Shown here: one piece after another, positions 35,546-45,775 of the stretch
Position numbering within the stretch: position 1 is the first letter of the stretch
Layout of the letters: each line of letters begins with the position of its first letter
Assembly: GCF_009176975.1 (NCBI RefSeq)
Contig: NZ_WEZG01000001.1
Coordinates: 310,001-374,000, forward strand
Source of the DNA: Aureimonas psammosilenae
GTDB taxonomy: Bacteria > Pseudomonadota > Alphaproteobacteria > Rhizobiales > Rhizobiaceae
Direction: 5' to 3'
DNA: 64,000 nt
The notes under the pieces: generated by a model
Database searches by the model: none
What the model was told of the DNA's origin: nothing
What the model saw: the letters and a program-made list of their open reading frames with translations, nothing else
Program-made: the position numbers and the translations under genes

Positions 35546-37453
35546 TCAGAAAAGGTCCAGCCGATGCGGATTCATACGGCGCAGGTCCTTGCGGCGCAAG
35601 GTGACGCCGTGGCGGTCGAAGAAGTCGAGGATTTCGATGGCGACCTTGCGGCCGTTGTTCACGCGGTCGCGGAACGCGGCGGCGGTGAACCAGCCGTCCT
35701 CGCCGTCCATGGCGGCGTCCCCCGCGAGCGCCACCATCTCGGCCGTCACGGGGCGCAGGAAGAAATGGTCGTGGGCGATCTGATCGACGCGACCGAGCCG
35801 GGCGCAAAGCTTCAGGACGCGCCGGATCTCGGCTTCGTCACGCGCCAGTTCGTTGCCGAGATCGCGCACGCGCGGTGGCCGGAAGCGGGCGTCCTGCCCG
35901 AGCCGCTCGGCGATCTGAGCGTAGAGAGCCTCGTCGGCTTCGCTGAGGCGAACCTCGTGGGTGGCGAGGCGAACGAAGCCGCCTTCGAGCGCGATCGTAC
36001 CCATTGCCGCTTCCCGCGCCAGAACCGACGCGAAGGCGAGGGCGGGAAGACGGGGTTCGGTGCGAAGGCGCAAAGGCTCGCGGCCGATACCCTGAAGTTC
36101 CGCGTTCTCTTCGTGGAAGCGGCCGATTTCGGACAGGAGGCTTTCCCGGAAGCGCTCGTGCACGATTGGCGACAGCGCGAAACGCCGGGCCCCGTGGTTG
36201 AGCACGACGAGGCTTTCGGCTAGCGCCTGGACCGCCTCGGGACCAAGCGCCGCATCTCGGCCGAAGGCGTCGAGATCGACATGGAAGGGGGCGTGCGCGA
36301 GAAGCGCGGCGAGGCGCTTTTCCGGATCGGGCTGACTGAGGGCGGAAAGCTGCGCCAGGCGTTCGGGCGCGCGGCGCTTGCGGGCAGGTGGGCGCAGATC
36401 GAGCAGCCTGCCGCCGCCGACCGTGCGCTGTCCCGACACGTCGCGGATGACGAAGCGATCCAGCACCGCCGCAGCAATCGGCCGGTCGAGCACGATCTGG
36501 ACGAGGGCGCTCTGCCCCGGCTCGACATCGCCTTCCAGCGGCACGATCCGCGCGCCGCGCTCGGCACTCGCATGGTGGAAGCGCACCGAGGCCCAGATGC
36601 CGAGCGGCTTGGTTTCGGATGGGAGAAGCCGAAGCTCGGCGTCGATCCGCTCCGTCGGCGCATGGAGGGCAGGGTCGAGCACGGTGTCGCCGCGATGAAG
36701 CGCGTCCTTGGAAATGGCCTCGCCGACAAGGTTCAGCGCGCAGCGCTGGCCGGCGATGCCGGTTTCTGCTGCGCGGTTCTGCGCGTGGATGGAGCGCACG
36801 CGCGCCGAAAGGCCGCTCGGCGACACCAAGACCTGATCGCCGACCGACACCGCACCGGACAGAACCGTTCCCGTCACCACCGTTCCTGAGCCTTGGAGCG
36901 TGAAGGAGCGGTCGACCGAAAGGCGGAAGCGGCCTGCCGCGGTCGGGCGCGAGACCTCTTGCTCGGCCTTCGCGAGGAGATCGCGCAAGGTCTCGACGCC
37001 TTCGCCGGTGAGCGTGGACACCGGGACGACCGGCGCATCGCGAAAGGGCGTGTCGGCCAGAAGCGCGTTGATTTCGCTGGTCGCTTCCGCGCGCCGCTCG
37101 CTGCCGGCGAGATCCGCCTTGGTCAGGGCGACGAGGCCGCGCGAAAGGCCGAGAAGATCGAGGATCGCCAGATGCTCGCGCGTTTGGGGCATGACGCCGT
37201 CATCAGTCGCCACGACGATCAGCGCGAAGTCGATCCCACTCGCGCCCGCCAGCATCGTGTGGACGAAGCGCTCGTGGCCCGGCACGTCCACGAAGCCGGT
37301 GACGCCGGCCCCCAAGTCCTGGTAGGCGAAGCCGAGGTCGATGGTGATGCCGCGCTGCTTTTCTTCCTTGAGACGGTCCGCATCGACGCCCGTCAGCGCC
37401 TTCACGAGGGCCGTCTTGCCGTGATCGATATGGCCGGCGGTTCCGACGATCAT
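35546..37453 (-). CDS. selB: Selenocysteine-specific elongation factor SelB
   Basis: Delivers Sec-tRNA to UGA codons that carry a SECIS hairpin. The 635-aa product has GTPase motifs G1 [15 protein letters not shown]2 [14 protein letters not shown]3 DVPGHERF and G4 ALTKADLAG. Beta-barrel domains follow, then C-terminal winged-helix repeats that bind SECIS RNA ([28 protein letters not shown] and surrounding). Start at 37453. It overlaps the upstream Sel1-repeat gene by four bases and is followed by tRNA-Sec. Confidence 0.95.
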   Translation of the reverse strand: MIVGTAGHIDHGKTALVKALTGVDADRLKEEKQRGITIDLGFAYQDLGAGVTGFVDVPGHERFVHTMLAGASGIDFALIVVATDDGVMPQTREHLAILDLLGLSRGLVALTKADLAGSERRAEATSEINALLADTPFRDAPVVPVSTLTGEGVETLRDLLAKAEQEVSRPTAAGRFRLSVDRSFTLQGSGTVVTGTVLSGAVSVGDQVLVSPSGLSARVRSIHAQNRAAETGIAGQRCALNLVGEAISKDALHRGDTVLDPALHAPTERIDAELRLLPSETKPLGIWASVRFHHASAERGARIVPLEGDVEPGQSALVQIVLDRPIAAAVLDRFVIRDVSGQRTVGGGRLLDLRPPARKRRAPERLAQLSALSQPDPEKRLAALLAHAPFHVDLDAFGRDAALGPEAVQALAESLVVLNHGARRFALSPIVHERFRESLLSEIGRFHEENAELQGIGREPLRLRTEPRLPALAFASVLAREAAMGTIALEGGFVRLATHEVRLSEADEALYAQIAERLGQDARFRPPRVRDLGNELARDEAEIRRVLKLCARLGRVDQIAHDHFFLRPVTAEMVALAGDAAMDGEDGWFTAAAFRDRVNNGRKVAIEILDFFDRHGVTLRRKDLRRMNPHRLDLF

Positions 37454-38232
37454 GCGGGCTCCAGGGGGAGTGCGGCCTGCCGCTCGGCCTCGGCGATTTC
37501 GGTTGCCGAAAGCGCGGCGCGCACAGTGGGCAGGAAGGGGGTGGCCAGTGCGCTGCCCCCGCTTTGCGCGCGTAGAAGCCAGGAAAAAGCCGCCGTATCG
37601 TCTTTGGCCACGCCGTTGCCGAGATGGAGCGCCGCGCCGAGCATGGCCTGCCCGTCGGCGTCGCCGCCTTCCGCCCCCATTCGCCACCATCGCGCGGCCT
37701 GCCCAGGGTCGCGCTCGGTGCCGATGGCGTTGTGGTGGAGCATTCCGAGCCGCGTCATGGAGGAGGCGATGCCCTCGGCCGCCGCCTGCTCCGCCCAATG
37801 GCGCGCGCCCTGCGGATCGGAGGGCAGGATTTCGCCTTCCAGAAGCATCCAGCTCAGCATGTCCTGCGCCGGGGCGTCGCCTTGCGTGGCGGCGAGGCGA
37901 TAAAGCCGCGAGGCTTCCGCGTAATTCGGCTCACGGCCGGGCCGGTCGCGCATGTGAAGCGCGGCGAGATTGCGCTGGCCGACCGGGTCGCCGGCCTCGG
38001 CCGCGAGCGCCAGCCATTTTTCGGCGAGCGCGAGGTCCACCTCGACGCCGAGGCCTTCGGCGAAACAGGCGCCGATATTGTTCTGCGCGCGGGCCACGCC
38101 GGAACGCGCCAGCGGCTCCCAAAGGGCGAGCGCGGTCTGGTGGTCGCCGCGCTTGGCCGCTTCCAGCGCCTCTTCCATCGCTTGCACGACGGGGTCGGAG
38201 GCTTGGCGGCGCAGGCGTTTCAGCCAGTTCAT
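37450..38232 (-). CDS. Sel1-repeat (TPR-like) protein between selA and selB
   Basis: A 260-aa soluble protein. At least five Sel1-like repeats of about 36 residues start near residue 35, for example ARAQNNIGACFAEGLGVEVD, PVGQRNLAALHMRD, APAQDMLSWMLLEGEI, SSMTRLGMLHHNAIGTERD and GQAMLGAALHLGNGVAKDD. No signal peptide is seen. Sel1 repeats are protein-interaction scaffolds. The shared name with selenium genes is a coincidence (C. elegans sel-1). However, four-base overlaps with both selA and selB make this gene an integral part of the Sec operon, suggesting a role in Sec-protein synthesis or formate dehydrogenase assembly. Confidence 0.85.
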   Translation of the reverse strand: MNWLKRLRRQASDPVVQAMEEALEAAKRGDHQTALALWEPLARSGVARAQNNIGACFAEGLGVEVDLALAEKWLALAAEAGDPVGQRNLAALHMRDRPGREPNYAEASRLYRLAATQGDAPAQDMLSWMLLEGEILPSDPQGARHWAEQAAAEGIASSMTRLGMLHHNAIGTERDPGQAARWWRMGAEGGDADGQAMLGAALHLGNGVAKDDTAAFSWLLRAQSGGSALATPFLPTVRAALSATEIAEAERQAALPLEPA

Positions 38233-39629
38233 GCGCTGAAGAGTTCCGCTTGGCGAATGGACCGGAGGTTCTCGATAAAGCCGCTCTCGTCTTCGAGGCA
38301 GCGAAGGTCGAGCCGCAGCGCGCCGGCGTGAAGATGGCCGATCACCGGGCGGGGCAGGGCGCGGAAAATCGAGGCCAGGCGCTCCAGCGCCGAGCCGCTC
38401 GCCTCGATCGAAAGGCCGAAGCTCGGGATCGTGTCGGTCGGCAGCGCGCCGGAGCCGATCTGCGAATGGCATTCGGCCGCGCTCGGGGTGAAGCCTTCCG
38501 GCAGAAAGGCGGCGACCTCAGGCAGAAGCCGTTCGGCGAGCGCGCGGATTTCGCTTTGCGGGCGCGACAGGAGGCGCAGTGTCGGCAGGCGCGTCGCGAG
38601 ACGGTCGGGATCGCGGTAGAGTTGCAGCGTCGCCTGCATCGCCGCGATGCGGATCTTGTCGACGCGCAAGGCGCGTTTCATCGGATTGGCGTTGATCCGG
38701 GCGATAAGGTCGCGTTTGCCGACGATGAAGCCCGCCTGCGGCCCGCCCAGAAGCTTGTCGCCCGAGAAGGTCACGAGATCGGCGCCTTCGGCGACGGCCT
38801 CCGCCACCGTCGGCTCGCGTTTCAGGCCCCAGCGCGACAGGTCGACCAGCGTGCCGGAGCCGAGATCGTTCATCATCGGCAGGCCGGCTTCGTGCGCGAT
38901 GGCGCTGAGTTCCCGCCCGTCCACTTCCGCCGTGAAGCCCTCGATCCGGTAGTTCGAGGTGTGGACCTTCATGAGAAGTGCGGTGTCCGCACTCAGCGCG
39001 CTGCGATAGTCTTTCGGATGCGTGCGGTTGGTGGTGCCGACCTCGACGAGCTTCACGCCGGCGCGCGCCATGATGTCGGGCATGCGGAAGGCGCCGCCGA
39101 TCTCGATCAGTTCGCCGCGCGAAACCACCGCCTCGCGTCCCGCCGCCACGGCGTTGAGGGCAAGCAGCACGGCGGCGGCGTTGTTGTTCACGATTGTCGC
39201 GTCCTCGGCTCCCGTCAGCTCGCAAAGAAGCCGGCGCAGATGGCTGTCGCGCTCGCCGCGCCGGCCCGTGTCGAGATCGAATTCGAGCGCCAATGCCTCG
39301 CGCATGGCTGTGGTCGCGGCTTCCACGGCGGCTTCCGCCAGAAGCGCGCGGCCGAGATTGGTGTGGAGGACGGTTCCCGTCAGGTTGAAGAGCGGGCGAA
39401 GGTTCGAGCGGTTTCGCGCGTCGAGAAGGTTTCCGGCGTCGATCGCCACACCTTCGAGGCTCGGCGCGGGCTGCCCCTCGCGGATGCCCTCCCGGTGGCG
39501 GGCGAGGACCGTGCGAACGGCGTCCACCACGCTCGCCCGGCCGTGCCGCTCCACGAGAGCCGCGCCGCGCGCCCCGTTCAGGACCACATCGACCGAAGGC
39601 AGAGCGCGGAGGCTCGAACGCTCGTCCAT
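38229..39629 (-). CDS. selA: L-seryl-tRNA(Sec) selenium transferase SelA
   Basis: Converts Ser-tRNA(Sec) to Sec-tRNA(Sec) with selenophosphate, as a PLP enzyme. The 466-aa product has LFNLTGTVLHTNLGRALLAE, VNNNAAAVLLAL, and the PLP lysine, Lys292, in VTFSGDKLLGGPQAG. It is the usual bacterial length. It follows fdhE after a single base (TAA, G, ATG), so translation is coupled, and it overlaps the Sel1-repeat gene. Confidence 0.96.
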   Translation of the reverse strand: MDERSSLRALPSVDVVLNGARGAALVERHGRASVVDAVRTVLARHREGIREGQPAPSLEGVAIDAGNLLDARNRSNLRPLFNLTGTVLHTNLGRALLAEAAVEAATTAMREALALEFDLDTGRRGERDSHLRRLLCELTGAEDATIVNNNAAAVLLALNAVAAGREAVVSRGELIEIGGAFRMPDIMARAGVKLVEVGTTNRTHPKDYRSALSADTALLMKVHTSNYRIEGFTAEVDGRELSAIAHEAGLPMMNDLGSGTLVDLSRWGLKREPTVAEAVAEGADLVTFSGDKLLGGPQAGFIVGKRDLIARINANPMKRALRVDKIRIAAMQATLQLYRDPDRLATRLPTLRLLSRPQSEIRALAERLLPEVAAFLPEGFTPSAAECHSQIGSGALPTDTIPSFGLSIEASGSALERLASIFRALPRPVIGHLHAGALRLDLRCLEDESGFIENLRSIRQAELFSA

Positions 39630-39630
39630 C

Positions 39631-40548
39631 TTAGTATCCGAGCAGAAACGGATCGAAGCCGGCGCGGCGATAGTCGGTGTCCCGCATCAGAAGGTCGAGG
39701 CCGAGGCTCGCGACGTCGTCGGCGACGGGTTCGAGCGACGGGTTGCGGTCCGCGTAGAGGATCTTCACCCAGGAATGGCAGGTGTCGCAGATTTCCGCCT
39801 TGATCACGGCGTCTTCCGCTTCCACCGAGCGATAGCCGATGCCTTGGGTGGAGCCGCAGGCGAGGCACTTCACGCGCACCTCGTTCCAATGCGTCGCGCA
39901 AAAGGAGCAGACGGCGTAGCGAACGCCTTCCGCTCCCGGAACGCCGACCACGAAGGAGGCGAGAGGCCGCGCGCCGCAGACCGGGCAAAGGCCCGCGCGA
40001 ACCGGCACGAGGCGGCTCGCATCGAGCGGCGCGGCGAGCCGGGCGGCAAGGATCTGCGTGGCGGCCGACAGATAAAGGAGTTCGGCGGCGCGTTCAGGCT
40101 CGGTTTCCTGCGAAACGGCGTCGGTCAGGCGTTCGCTCAGGTCTTCGTCGCCCATCCCGCGCAGCGCGCTCAAGGCCGTCGCGGCCGGTGCCGGCTTGCC
40201 GATAGCCTCGGCCTTGTCGAGAAACAAGCGAAGCACCGGTTTCATGTCCGGATGGAAGGGGAGGGCCGCGCGGTCCATCGGCGGCATCGCGCCGGCCCGC
40301 GCCTGCTCGACCTGCGATGGTGGAAGGGCTTCGGGCTCCGGCGTCTCGGCGACCACCGCGTCCTGCGCTCGAGCGATGGCTTCCAGGAACCGGAGGTAAG
40401 GCTGCAACCGACTGCCTTCCGCAAGAACCGCGAAGCGGTCGGCGCGTCCTCGAAACAAGCGGTCCGGACGTGGCAGGAAGGCGAAGGGCGCCTTGGCGAT
40501 GCCGGAGATCGCGGAGGGATCGGGCTGAAGGGGAGGGGAGCCTGTCAT
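39631..40548 (-). CDS. fdhE: Formate dehydrogenase accessory protein FdhE
   Basis: A 305-aa cytoplasmic factor needed for maturation of respiratory formate dehydrogenases. It has the four CxxC rubredoxin-like pairs expected for iron binding: CPVC, CSFC, CLAC and CDTC between about residues 188 and 268. It lies between fdoI and selA, linking enzyme maturation to Sec synthesis. A strong hairpin occupies the 109-nt gap after fdoI. Confidence 0.94.
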   Translation of the reverse strand: MTGSPPLQPDPSAISGIAKAPFAFLPRPDRLFRGRADRFAVLAEGSRLQPYLRFLEAIARAQDAVVAETPEPEALPPSQVEQARAGAMPPMDRAALPFHPDMKPVLRLFLDKAEAIGKPAPAATALSALRGMGDEDLSERLTDAVSQETEPERAAELLYLSAATQILAARLAAPLDASRLVPVRAGLCPVCGARPLASFVVGVPGAEGVRYAVCSFCATHWNEVRVKCLACGSTQGIGYRSVEAEDAVIKAEICDTCHSWVKILYADRNPSLEPVADDVASLGLDLLMRDTDYRRAGFDPFLLGY

Positions 40549-40595
40549 GGTCGCCGTTCAGATGGGGCCGTGGGCACCCATGTCCAGAATGCATC

Positions 40596-40632
40596 GGGTC
40601 CCGGCGCGAAGGGAAACCTCGCGCCGGGACCC
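40596..40632 (-). terminator. 14-bp hairpin between fdoI and fdhE
   Basis: GGGTCCCGGCGCGA (40596-40609) pairs perfectly with its complement at 40619-40632 across a 9-nt loop. There is no T-run on the minus strand. Position suggests partial termination or mRNA processing that lets fdoGHI be made in excess over fdhE-selA-selB. Confidence 0.55.
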
Positions 40633-40657
40633 GTAGAGATCGCGACCATCGGGCCGC

Positions 40658-41347
40658 TTATTCCGCCGGATCGACCTTGCGGGCGCCGACGAGCTGGCGC
40701 AGCCATTTGCGGTGATGCCGATAGGCCCAGCCGCCAGTCACCGTGCCCTTCGTCATCGCCCTCAAGGTCCCGCGCGTCCAGATGCCGGCATAAACGTGGA
40801 GGATGAAGACGCAGATGATGAGAACGGCCGCGATGGCGTGGGTCAGAAGCGCCGCGCGCTGCGTCGGGATCGGCACGTACTCGGCGAAATAGGCTTCCCA
40901 CACCATGAGGCCCGTCGCGATCAGGACCACGATCAGGCCTGCCATCGCCCAGAAGATGAACTTCTGGCCCGCATTGTACTTGCCGACTTCCGGCAGCTTC
41001 TCCTCGTTGCCCGAGATGACGTCGCCGATCTGCGAGACCCATTTGACGTCGGTGCGGGTCGGGAGGTTCGCCCGCCAGAGCTGGAGGAAGAAGACGTAGA
41101 AGCTGACGAAGAGGACGACGCCGAACCAGGGATGGAGGGCGCGCGTGTTCTGCCCGCCGCCGAAAAGGGCGGTGAGGAAGAACAAGGACGGATCGAACAG
41201 CGCCAGCCCCGACACGGCGAGAAGGATCAGGGCCGCCGCCGTGATCCAGTGGTTCGCCCGGGCGAGCGGCCCGTAGCGGTTCACCGTGATCTCGCCCGGC
41301 TTCACATGGATCGCGTCGCCCGGCTGGACGCGTTCTGCCTCCGCCAT
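40658..41347 (-). CDS. fdoI: Formate dehydrogenase-N cytochrome b subunit
   Basis: A 229-aa inner-membrane gamma subunit that passes electrons from the periplasmic catalytic dimer to quinone. Four hydrophobic helices carry haem-ligand histidines: RANHWITAAALILLAVSG, TRALHPWFGVVLFVSF, THAIAAVLIICVFILHVYAG. The last helix block is typical of the FdnI/FdoI family. Its ATG overlaps the fdoH stop as TGATG. Confidence 0.94.
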   Translation of the reverse strand: MAEAERVQPGDAIHVKPGEITVNRYGPLARANHWITAAALILLAVSGLALFDPSLFFLTALFGGGQNTRALHPWFGVVLFVSFYVFFLQLWRANLPTRTDVKWVSQIGDVISGNEEKLPEVGKYNAGQKFIFWAMAGLIVVLIATGLMVWEAYFAEYVPIPTQRAALLTHAIAAVLIICVFILHVYAGIWTRGTLRAMTKGTVTGGWAYRHHRKWLRQLVGARKVDPAE

Positions 41348-42321
41348 CAGACGCGCTCCTCCGAGCCACTGTCCTTGTTCTCGATCAGCTTCTCCGCGCT
41401 CTCGTCGTCATGGCGGGTGACGCGGTTCGGCTTGCCGAGAATGCCGTGGATCGCAGCGCCGGCGGCCGCGAGGCCCATGGCGGCGAGGCCGACATATTTC
41501 GTCACGCCCTTCCAGGTTTCAACCACCGGCGAGATGCGCGGCGCGTCCGGCAGGTCCGCGTAGATATGCGGCTTGTCGGCATGGTGCAGCACATACATGA
41601 CATGCGTGCCGCCGACGCCCGGCGGATCGTAGAGACCCGCATTGGAATACCCGCGTGACTTCAGGTCCGCGATGCGTCCTTCCGCATGCTTCTTCATGTC
41701 CTCCTTCGTGCCGAACACGATGGCCTGCGTCGGGCAGGCCTTGGCGCAGGCAGGGCCCTGGCCGACCGCAACGCGGTCCGAGCACAGCGTGCACTTGTAG
41801 GACTTGTGATCGGTCTTGGAGATGCGCGGGATGTTGAAGGGGCAGCCCTTCACGCAATAACCGCAGCCGATGCAGTTCTCGTGGACGAAATCCACGATGC
41901 CGTTGGAGTATTGCACGATCGCGCCGGGCGCCGGGCAGGACTTCAAGCAGCCCGGGTCGGCGCAATGCATGCAGCCGTCCTTGCGGATCAGCCATTCGAG
42001 GTTGTCCGTGTCCGGGTTCACCCATTCGGTGAAGCGCATCAGCGTGAACATATTCTCGGTGAGATCGTGGGGGTTGGTATAGACCCCCACATTCTCGCCG
42101 ACGCTTGGGTTCGTGTCGTTCCACTCGACGCAGGCCGATTGGCAGGCCTTGCAGCCGATGCATTTCGACACGTCGATAAGCTTGGCGACGGGCGTCAACT
42201 GACGCTCCGGCGCCGGCAGGTCCTTGGTCGCCGACCGGCGCACGAGGTCGCGAACGCCCAAGTTCGAGTCCATCGGCTGAACCGGCGGGTTGGCGACCGC
42301 AGTTCTGGGGCTGTCCATCAT
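41347..42321 (-). CDS. fdoH: Formate dehydrogenase-N iron-sulfur subunit
   Basis: A 324-aa beta subunit with four [4Fe-4S] motifs in order: [37 protein letters not shown] and [23 protein letters not shown]-terminal membrane anchor helix ([21 protein letters not shown]) is as in FdnH. No signal peptide is present, as expected for export together with the Tat-signal alpha subunit. It begins ATGATG, overlapping the fdoG stop. Confidence 0.95.
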   Translation of the reverse strand: MMDSPRTAVANPPVQPMDSNLGVRDLVRRSATKDLPAPERQLTPVAKLIDVSKCIGCKACQSACVEWNDTNPSVGENVGVYTNPHDLTENMFTLMRFTEWVNPDTDNLEWLIRKDGCMHCADPGCLKSCPAPGAIVQYSNGIVDFVHENCIGCGYCVKGCPFNIPRISKTDHKSYKCTLCSDRVAVGQGPACAKACPTQAIVFGTKEDMKKHAEGRIADLKSRGYSNAGLYDPPGVGGTHVMYVLHHADKPHIYADLPDAPRISPVVETWKGVTKYVGLAAMGLAAAGAAIHGILGKPNRVTRHDDESAEKLIENKDSGSEERV

Positions 42322-45300
42322 ACCGTTGCCTCCTGCGGCGCGGTGGAGGGCTCGATATTCACGAGGAAGGCCTTCGATTCCGGCGTGTCGATATTGGCGT
42401 CGCCCACGAACGGCGTCAGCGAGCTCGGGCCGAAGCCCTTCTTCGCCGCGCCCGTGAAGCCCCAATGGAGCGGGATGCCGACCACGTGGACGGTGACCCC
42501 GTCGCAGATCAGCGGCCGGATGCGTTTCGTGACCACTGCTTTGGCCTTGATCGAGCCGCGCTTCGACCAGACGCGAACCCAGCCACCCTTTTCGATGCCC
42601 TTCTCGGCCGCCAGCTCCTCGGAGATTTCCACGAAGAATTCCGGCTGAAGCGCCGCGTTCACGCGGTTATGCTTCGTCCAGTAGTGGAAATGCTCCGTCA
42701 GCCGGTAGGTCGTCGCGGCATAGGGGAACTCGGCCGAGGTGCCGAAGGTCTTGGCGTCGCTTTCGAACACGCGGCTGACCGGGTTGCCGACCATCCGCGC
42801 GTTGAAGACGTTGGCCACCGGCGACTCGAAAGGCTCCATATGGGCCGGGAAAGGTCCGTCCCGCATGAGACCGCGCGTGAAGAGGCGCGACACGCCTTCC
42901 TGGTTCATGATGAACGGCCCGACATCGCGCGGGTTGGCGGTCGGCGAAATGTCGGGCACGTCGTAGCCCGCCCATTTCGCGCCGTCCCATTCGATGATCT
43001 TGCGCGTCGGGTCCCACGCCTTGCCGTCGAGATCGGCGGACGCCCGGTTGTAGAGCGTGCGGCGGTTCAACGGCCAGGCGAAGGTCCAGCCGAGATAAGC
43101 GCCGGTCTCGTCCGGGTCGTGGTTGTCGCGCCGGGCCATGTTGTTGCCCTGCTCGTTCCAGCAGCCCGAATAGATCCAGCAGCCCGACATGGTGGAGCCG
43201 TCGTCGCGAAGCTGCGAGAAGTTCACCACCTGTTTGCCGGCTTCCACCAGCACCTTGGTCGGGTCGGTCGTGTCCATGACGGGTGTCAGGGCGCGGCCGT
43301 TGATCTCCTTGGCGAGTTCTTCCGGGTGCGGCTCGTTCTCGTCCTTGTATTCCCAGGAAAGGTTGAGGATCGGATCGGGGAAGGGGCCACCCTCCTTGCG
43401 ATATAGTTCCCGCACCTTAAGGAAGATCTGCGCCATGATCCAGGTGTCGTGCTTGGCCTCGCCCGGCGGCGTGCCGCCGGCCCAGTGCCATTGCAGCCAC
43501 CGGCCCGAATTGGTGAGCGAACCTTCTTCTTCCGCAAAGCAGGTCGTCGGAAGCTGGATCACCTCGGTCTGGATGGAGGCCGTGTCGACATCGTTGAACT
43601 CGCCATGGTTCTCCCAGAAGCGCGAGGTCTCGGTGTCGAGCGGGTCCATGGTGACGAGGAGCTTCAGCTTGGACAAAGCCCGCGTCACCTTGCCCCGGTT
43701 GGGGAAGGCGAGGATCGGGTTGAAGCCCTGGCAGAAGTAGATGTTGACCCGGCCGTTATCCATCAGCTCGAACATGCGCAGGATATCGTAGGCCGGCACG
43801 TCGAGCTTGGGCAGGTACTCATACGCCCAGTCGTTGTCGGCGCGGGCGGCATCCCCCCACATCGACTTCTGGAACGAGACGAAAAACTTCTTGTAGTTCT
43901 GCCAATAGCTCGTCTGGCCGGGCCGGAGCGGCTTGAACTCGCGCGACTTCATATAGGTCGCGAGATCGGCCTCCTTCTCCGTCGGCATGTTGAGATAGCC
44001 GGTGAGAAGGTGCGACATCAGCCCGAGGTCGGTGAGACCCTGGATGTTGGAATGGCCGCGAAGCGCGTTCATGCCACCGCCGCGAAGGCCGATATTGCCG
44101 AGGATGAGCTGCAGCATGGCCATGGCGCGGATGTTCTGCGAGCCGTGGGAATGCTGCGTCCAGCCGAGCGCATACATCGACGTCATGACCTTATCGGTCG
44201 CCGAGCATTCCGAGATCATCTGCGCGACCTTCAGGAACTTGTCCTTCGGCGTGCCGCAGATGCGCTCCACCATTTCGGGCGTGAACGGCGCGATATGCTC
44301 CTTCAGGAGGTTCCAGACGCAGCGCGGATGCTGGAGCGTCGGGTCGGTGACGGCAAAACCGTCATCGCCGATGACATAGTCCCAGGATGAGCGGTCGTAG
44401 TCCCGCTTTTCCTCGTCATAGCCGGTGAAAAGGCCGTCCTGATAGGCGAACCCGTCCTTCACCAGGAAGGAAGCGTTCGTATAGGCCTTCATGTAGTCCC
44501 ACTGCACCTTGTTGTTGTCGATGCAGTATTTGATGACGCCGTTCAGGAACGCGATGTCCGAGCCCTGACGGATCGGCGCGTAGAAGTCGGCGACGGATGC
44601 GGTGCGCGTATAGCGCGGGTCGACGACGATGAGCTTGGCACCGCGATGGGCCTTGGCTTCCGTCACCCATTTGAAGCCGCACGGATGCGCTTCCGCCGCG
44701 TTGCCGCCCATGACGACGACGAGGTCGGTGTTCTTGATATCCGTCCAGGCGTTCGTCATCGCGCCACGACCAAATGTTGGGCCCAAACTGGACACCGTTG
44801 GGCCGTGTCAGACGCGTGCCTGGTTGTCGAATCCTGCGATGCCGAGGGCTTTCACGACCTTGAAGGTCGCCCAGGCGGTCTCGTTGGTGGTGGCGGACGC
44901 GGCGAGGAAACCGGTTGTCGTCCAGCGGTTGACGGGCAGTCCCTTCTCGTTGGCGAGCAGGAAGTTCGCGTCGCGATCGTCCTTCATGGCACGGGCGATC
45001 TTGGTCAGCGCCTCGTCCCAGGAGATCGGCTCCAGCGTCGCAGAGCCGGCGCGCCGGATTTTCGGCTGCGTCAGGCGGGTCGGCGCCTTCACGAAGTCCT
45101 TCAGCGCCGCGCCCTTCGGGCAGAGCGTGCCGCGATTGGTCGGATGGTCGGCATCACCCTCGATATGGGTGATCTCGGCCGTTTCGCCTTTGCGCACATC
45201 GCCCTTCGAATAGATGATGATGCCGCAGGCCACCGAGCAATAAGGGCAGGTGTTGCGCGTTTCGGTCGTCGTCGCCAGCTTGAACGGGCGGACATGGGCG

Positions 45301-45407
45301 ATCTCCGCCGCTTCCGCTTCGCCGAAGCCCATGGCTCCAAGCGATGTCGCTGCAACGCCCGCGCCGGCAACTTTCAGGAAGCTGCGCCGCGAGAGTTCCA
45401 TGTTCAT
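42318..45407 (-). CDS. fdoG: Formate dehydrogenase-N alpha subunit, selenoprotein (UGA-Sec200)
   Basis: One 1029-aa molybdopterin selenoprotein read through an in-frame TGA (44810-44808). The upstream part has a Tat signal ([10 protein letters not shown]) and a [4Fe-4S] site (CPYCSVACG...GTLCPKG). The Sec context is QARV[12 protein letters not shown], the exact FdnG/FdoG pattern, and codon 200 is close to Sec196 of E. coli FdnG. The remainder ([23 protein letters not shown]-like text, [20 protein letters not shown]) is collinear with the family. A SECIS hairpin follows the TGA, and selA, selB, selC and selD are nearby, so this is not a pseudogene. GAGGAGGG precedes the ATG. Confidence 0.97.
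44764..44807 (-). promoter_or_regulatory. Bacterial SECIS element in fdoG
   Basis: Immediately 3' of the UGA, the mRNA reads CACGGCCCAACGG and then folds an apical hairpin (44796-44779): GG, bulged U (44794), GUCC, loop AGUUU, GGGC, CC. The bulged U and the G-U-rich loop are the SelB-contacting features of the E. coli fdhF and fdnG elements. The lower part (CCAACAUUUGGUCG) matches fdnG as I recall it. Confidence 0.88.
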
Positions 45408-45450
45408 GGCACCCTCCTCAATGGGTTCATGGTCCTATCCATAACCTTCA

Positions 45451-45479
45451 TCGCTAGATTTGAACTGTTCCAAAGTCAA
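45451..45479 (-). promoter_or_regulatory. Candidate fdoG promoter
   Basis: On the minus strand TTGACT (45479-45474), preceded by C, is followed after 17 nt by TAGCGA (45456-45451), 44 nt before the fdoG ATG. The -35 fits the alphaproteobacterial CTTGAC pattern and the -10 is poor. The rest of the 368-nt gap 45408-45775 holds a possible small open frame (see findings) and no site I can name. Confidence 0.35.
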
Positions 45480-45775
45480 GCGCGGCGGAGGTTGGGGGGT
45501 GGGATAGATCGGATTTTCATCCTATTGAAAGGAAACGATTTTTCAAGCCCGATACCCATCCGGCCGGCGGCACCGCCGCTGCCATGCGTCGCGCCTTCCG
45601 GCTTGAAGTTCGACACATCTTCGTGTCCTTCGACGTCCGCGGTCCCGGTCGCCCTTTCCCGCCGCGGCGCAATGTCCAGCTCGCCGTCCGGCCTTTCCTC
45701 GCCCGAGGCGTCGTCTAGCTTCCGCTGGAAAGCCCGCACCCGCCGAGGTGGGGCGCAAGCATAAGGAGCATTCCC

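Noticed and set aside
37450-38232. Reading the Sel1 repeats as evidence of selenium chemistry
   Set aside because: Sel1 is named after a C. elegans gene; the repeats are TPR-like scaffolds. Only the gene position links it to selenium.
44808-44810. A stop codon that seems to split the formate dehydrogenase alpha gene into 199-aa and 825-aa parts
   Set aside because: The TGA sits in the exact Sec context (V-Sec-HGPT), is followed by a SECIS hairpin, and all sel genes are next door. It is a Sec codon, not a nonsense mutation.
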